NCBI GenBank assembly: GCA_947085765.1
Contig: CAMTXZ010000251.1
Coordinates: forward strand, 1-17,062
Length of the DNA: 17,062 nt
Reading direction: 5' to 3'
From: JAKFXL01 sp947085765
GTDB lineage: Bacteria; Pseudomonadota; Gammaproteobacteria; Tenderiales; Tenderiaceae
A program made the translations under genes and the position numbers. Positions 14,833 to 17,062 of this stretch are shown here, one piece after another. Within the stretch, counting starts at the first letter, position 1. Every line of letters begins with the position of its first letter. The notes beneath the pieces were generated by a model. The model saw only the letters and a list, made by a program, of their open reading frames with translations, ran no database searches and had not been told where the DNA came from.

Positions 14833-14998
14833 GAATAATCAAACCGATCAAAGGCGGCAAAGTTACCATAATTAGCCCCTGTTTCTCATCACCGATCTAC
14901 TACAACAGGGCACAACAGCTGTTTTTGATTGCGGGCCAAAGCAGCCGTACAGGCTTGCAGTGCCGAGACAGAGTCTAACCTTCAGACTATAGCCTTCT

Positions 14999-15004
14999 AT
15001 TATA
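14999..15004 (-). promoter_or_regulatory. Candidate -10 box facing gatC in the divergent gap
   Basis: The minus strand reads TATAAT exactly, within an AT-rich patch (14987-15016) of the gap between gatC and the cytochrome gene. No convincing -35 hexamer lies 16-19 bases upstream, and the box is about 180 bases from gatC, so this is only a candidate. I see no small gene or RNA in 14820-15094. Confidence 0.25.
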
Positions 15005-15082
15005 TAGGGCATAATAACCGCCAGATGCTGACAACATACTTGGCAATCCCCCCAATAGATTTCACTGATAACCACTCTCCCC

Positions 15083-15086
15083 GAGG
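15083..15086 (+). promoter_or_regulatory. Shine-Dalgarno for the membrane cytochrome gene
   Basis: GAGG lies 8 bases before the ATG at 15095. It supports that start over other in-frame options. Confidence 0.55.
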
Positions 15087-15094
15087 TTGGCACC

Positions 15095-15868
15095 ATGAAC
15101 CAGCGCTTCACTCTGCACTTCTCCCATCTGCCCGCGGTCCAGCGACTGCTCTACACCGGTGCGATCGGTGTGCTCAGTTTTGGTTATCTGTTTGCGATGA
15201 TCTACATCTTCGAGTCGCACCACAACCGCGATGGCAAGCCGGGCCTGTCGGTGCAGGATATCGTCATCGCCTACAGCGGCAGCAAGACCGGCACCAAGCT
15301 GGAGAGCGCGCTCAAGGGGCCGATGTCGGGCATGCTGCCCGCCGAGGAGAACGGTGAGATCATCGCCTGGCTGCACGACGGCGCAAAACAGGCATCTTAC
15401 GACGCCGGCCTCAAAGACATTTTCAATGAACGCTGCATCGCCTGCCATAACGACCGCAACCCGCATCTGCCATCACTCGAGAGTTACGAGGCGATTAAAA
15501 AGATGGCGGCCGAGGATACCGGCGCCGACATCTTCACGCTGGTGCGGGTCTCCCACATCCACCTGTTTGGCCTGACCTTCATCTTTTTTGTGGTCAGCAG
15601 TGTCTTTGTGCACGCCTACCTGCGCCATGAGTGGCTCAAGATGACCATCATCGCCATCCCTTTTATCTCGATCATCCTCGATATCTTCTCCTGGTATCTG
15701 ACCAAGGTCTATCAGCCCTTCGCCTGGGTGGTGGTCGGCAGCGGTGCTTTGATGGGCATAAGCTTTGCCATTCAGGTTGTTGTCTCGTTCTACCAGATGT
15801 GGTTCTACAAACTGCCAGACAATGTGCAGCAGAAGTTTTATTGCTCGATTGCGCCCAACGACAAATAG
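15095..15868 (+). CDS. Membrane protein with one c-type heme motif
   Basis: I do not recognise a named gene. The 257-aa protein has an N-terminal membrane segment (about residues 17-40), a domain of about 110 residues with a single heme-binding motif CIACH (114-118), then three more membrane segments (about 156-178, 185-204, 212-236). Heme attachment requires the domain between helices 1 and 2 to lie in the periplasm. Histidines at the start of helix 2 (SHIHLFG) could be extra ligands. The tetraheme lipoprotein gene follows after 12 bases, so the two are probably one operon and may pass electrons to each other. The start is supported by GAGG 8 bases upstream. The specific function is unknown; a quinol- or membrane-linked electron transfer role is inference. 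Confidence 0.8.
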   Translation: MNQRFTLHFSHLPAVQRLLYTGAIGVLSFGYLFAMIYIFESHHNRDGKPGLSVQDIVIAYSGSKTGTKLESALKGPMSGMLPAEENGEIIAWLHDGAKQASYDAGLKDIFNERCIACHNDRNPHLPSLESYEAIKKMAAEDTGADIFTLVRVSHIHLFGLTFIFFVVSSVFVHAYLRHEWLKMTIIAIPFISIILDIFSWYLTKVYQPFAWVVVGSGALMGISFAIQVVVSFYQMWFYKLPDNVQQKFYCSIAPNDK

Positions 15869-15872
15869 GTGA
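15867..15872 (+). promoter_or_regulatory. Shine-Dalgarno deciding the start of the tetraheme cytochrome
   Basis: AGGTGA overlaps the stop of the previous gene and lies 8 bases before ATG 15881. An in-frame GTG at 15869 falls within this site, so the ATG is the better start. Confidence 0.55.
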
Positions 15873-15880
15873 CCACAGCG

Positions 15881-17062
15881 ATGCAACAGAAGATCTGGCC
15901 GCTGTTCCTGGCGCTGCTGCTTGTCAGCGGTTGTGACTCCGGCCCAACACCGCAGAGCACCACCGCGTCTGAGCCGACCAGCAAGGTGCGTGTTGGTGAC
16001 ATTGCCAAGGGCAAACTGTTGGCCACACGTTGCGCCAAGTGTCACGGCGTCGATGGCGTCAGCGCCCGTAGCGGCGCGCCTTTTATCGCCGGACTGGAGC
16101 AGGAGTATCTGGTCCGTTCACTGCTGGCCTATAAGGCCGGTGCGCGCCAGGATACACCGATGCAAGAGATCGCCAGCAGCCTCTCGGCACTGCAACTGGC
16201 AGACATCACGGCCTGGTACACCAGCCTCGAAACCCCTTGGCGGGGAGCGGTCGCCGATGAACACTCCAAGGCCATACTCAAGGACAAACAGGCCCGTGCT
16301 GCGGCCCAAAAACTCGCCCCTGTCTGTAGCTCCTGCCATGACCGGGCGCCACTCTTTCGCCAGCAGCAGGCCATTCCCACACTGGCGGGCATGCCGCTGG
16401 AGTACTTCATCCCAAGTCTGAAGAGCTACTTCAACGGCCAGCGTCACGACCCCATTATGGGGCAGTTCCACCTGGCGCTCAGTGACAAGCAGATCTATAA
16501 TCTTGGCGCTTACTACGCCGCGCAAATCCCCACCAAAGCCCCACTACCGACACAGGGCAACGCCACTGCGGGCAAAAACAGCGCCCGCATCTGCGCTGGT
16601 TGTCACGGTTACGACGGCAACAGTCTTAACCCCAATGTGCCCAACCTTGCCGGCCAGACGGCCGACTATCTGCGCAAGGCGCTCAAACAGTATCGCGACG
16701 GCCAGCGCCGCAACGAGCCGATGAGACAGCCGGTCAAAAATCTCAGCGACGCCACCATCGCCAACCTTGCCGCCTACTACGCGCTGCAACAGCCGGAGTC
16801 GCCACTGCACAAAGAGATCAACGCACCGCAGGCGTTCAACCCACTGCCCGCCGGCAAGAAGATCGCCGCCAGCTGCGACAGCTGCCACGGTAGCAATGGC
16901 AACAGCAGCACCCCTGGCATCCCCAACCTCAGCGGCCTGAGTGTGCAATACCTAGTCAGCGCCACACAGGCCTATCAGTCGGGGCAGCGCCAACATAAGG
17001 GGATGCAGCAGATGGTCTCCTTCCTCAGTGATACCGACATCGAAAGAGTCGCCTACCACTAC
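15881..17062 (+). CDS. Lipoprotein multiheme cytochrome c with tandem c4-like modules, 3' truncated
   Basis: The frame is open from ATG 15881 to the window end (394 codons seen, no stop). Residues 5-17 are a hydrophobic signal and VSGC (15-18) is a lipobox, so the protein is probably a lipid-anchored periplasmic cytochrome. Four heme motifs are visible: CAKCH (51-55), CSSCH (149-153), CAGCH (238-242) and CDSCH (332-336). Each is followed by a methionine-bearing stretch (DTPM, DPIM, NEPM, KGM) that can give the sixth heme ligand, then a LSD or similar helix. This matches two diheme cytochrome c4-like units in tandem; usual cytochrome c4 has only two hemes and about 200 residues. It lies 12 bases after the membrane cytochrome gene. 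The electron partner and total heme number are unknown. Confidence 0.88.
   Translation, partial: MQQKIWPLFLALLLVSGCDSGPTPQSTTASEPTSKVRVGDIAKGKLLATRCAKCHGVDGVSARSGAPFIAGLEQEYLVRSLLAYKAGARQDTPMQEIASSLSALQLADITAWYTSLETPWRGAVADEHSKAILKDKQARAAAQKLAPVCSSCHDRAPLFRQQQAIPTLAGMPLEYFIPSLKSYFNGQRHDPIMGQFHLALSDKQIYNLGAYYAAQIPTKAPLPTQGNATAGKNSARICAGCHGYDGNSLNPNVPNLAGQTADYLRKALKQYRDGQRRNEPMRQPVKNLSDATIANLAAYYALQQPESPLHKEINAPQAFNPLPAGKKIAASCDSCHGSNGNSSTPGIPNLSGLSVQYLVSATQAYQSGQRQHKGMQQMVSFLSDTDIERVAYHY

Noticed and set aside
14820..15094. Small RNA or riboswitch in the divergent gap
   Set aside because: No stable hairpin series or terminator-like stem with a T tract was seen; only AT-rich promoter-like sequence.

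Overview
The window reads as a chromosomal segment of a GC-rich gammaproteobacterium that makes c-type cytochromes. The gatCAB genes, a prmC/M67 pair and a lipoprotein tetraheme cytochrome with c4-like modules all fit; a sulfur-oxidising or similar respiratory lineage is possible, but that is inference. The genes form three blocks: a left core fragment (2-1026, plus strand), a restriction-modification island (1073-11309, plus strand), and a right core region (11487-17062) with gatCAB on the minus strand and a cytochrome pair diverging on the plus strand. No gene-free stretch exceeds 300 bases; the longest are 6715-6991, 14820-15094 and 11310-11486, and all three are described.

Left block: the 3' part of prmC (release-factor glutamine methyltransferase), then a small intact JAMM/M67 metalloprotease.

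Middle block: a complete type I restriction-modification locus, hsdM, hsdS and hsdR, with three accessory genes: a DUF1016/YhcG PD-(D/E)XK nuclease between hsdM and hsdS, an AlbA_2/HATPase protein behind hsdS, and a class II Fic protein before hsdR. HsdM, HsdS and HsdR should form the methylating and restricting complex. The accessory proteins are probably co-expressed; their partners are unknown.

The main observation is how the locus was assembled. The nuclease gene is followed by a second copy of the last 36 bases of hsdM, which in the old hsdM frame still reads to the same C-terminus and stop. The AlbA gene is followed by an 82-base second copy of the hsdS 3' end. So two accessory genes each sit behind an hsd gene, and each is flanked by direct copies of that gene's tail. 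The tails also carry Shine-Dalgarno sequences and overlapping start/stop codons for the gene behind them. This suggests a repeated mode of cassette integration with short hsd tails as the homology. In addition, hsdM carries an in-frame insertion of about 225 bases, made of a palindrome-rich repeat element with 66-base tandem units, adding about 75 residues.

Right block: gatC-gatA-gatB on the minus strand, with a perfect 23-base-arm inverted repeat between gatA and gatB and REP-like repeats between the convergent hsdR and gatB. Divergent from gatC are a membrane-anchored monoheme cytochrome-like protein and a lipoprotein with at least four CxxCH motifs, which runs off the window.
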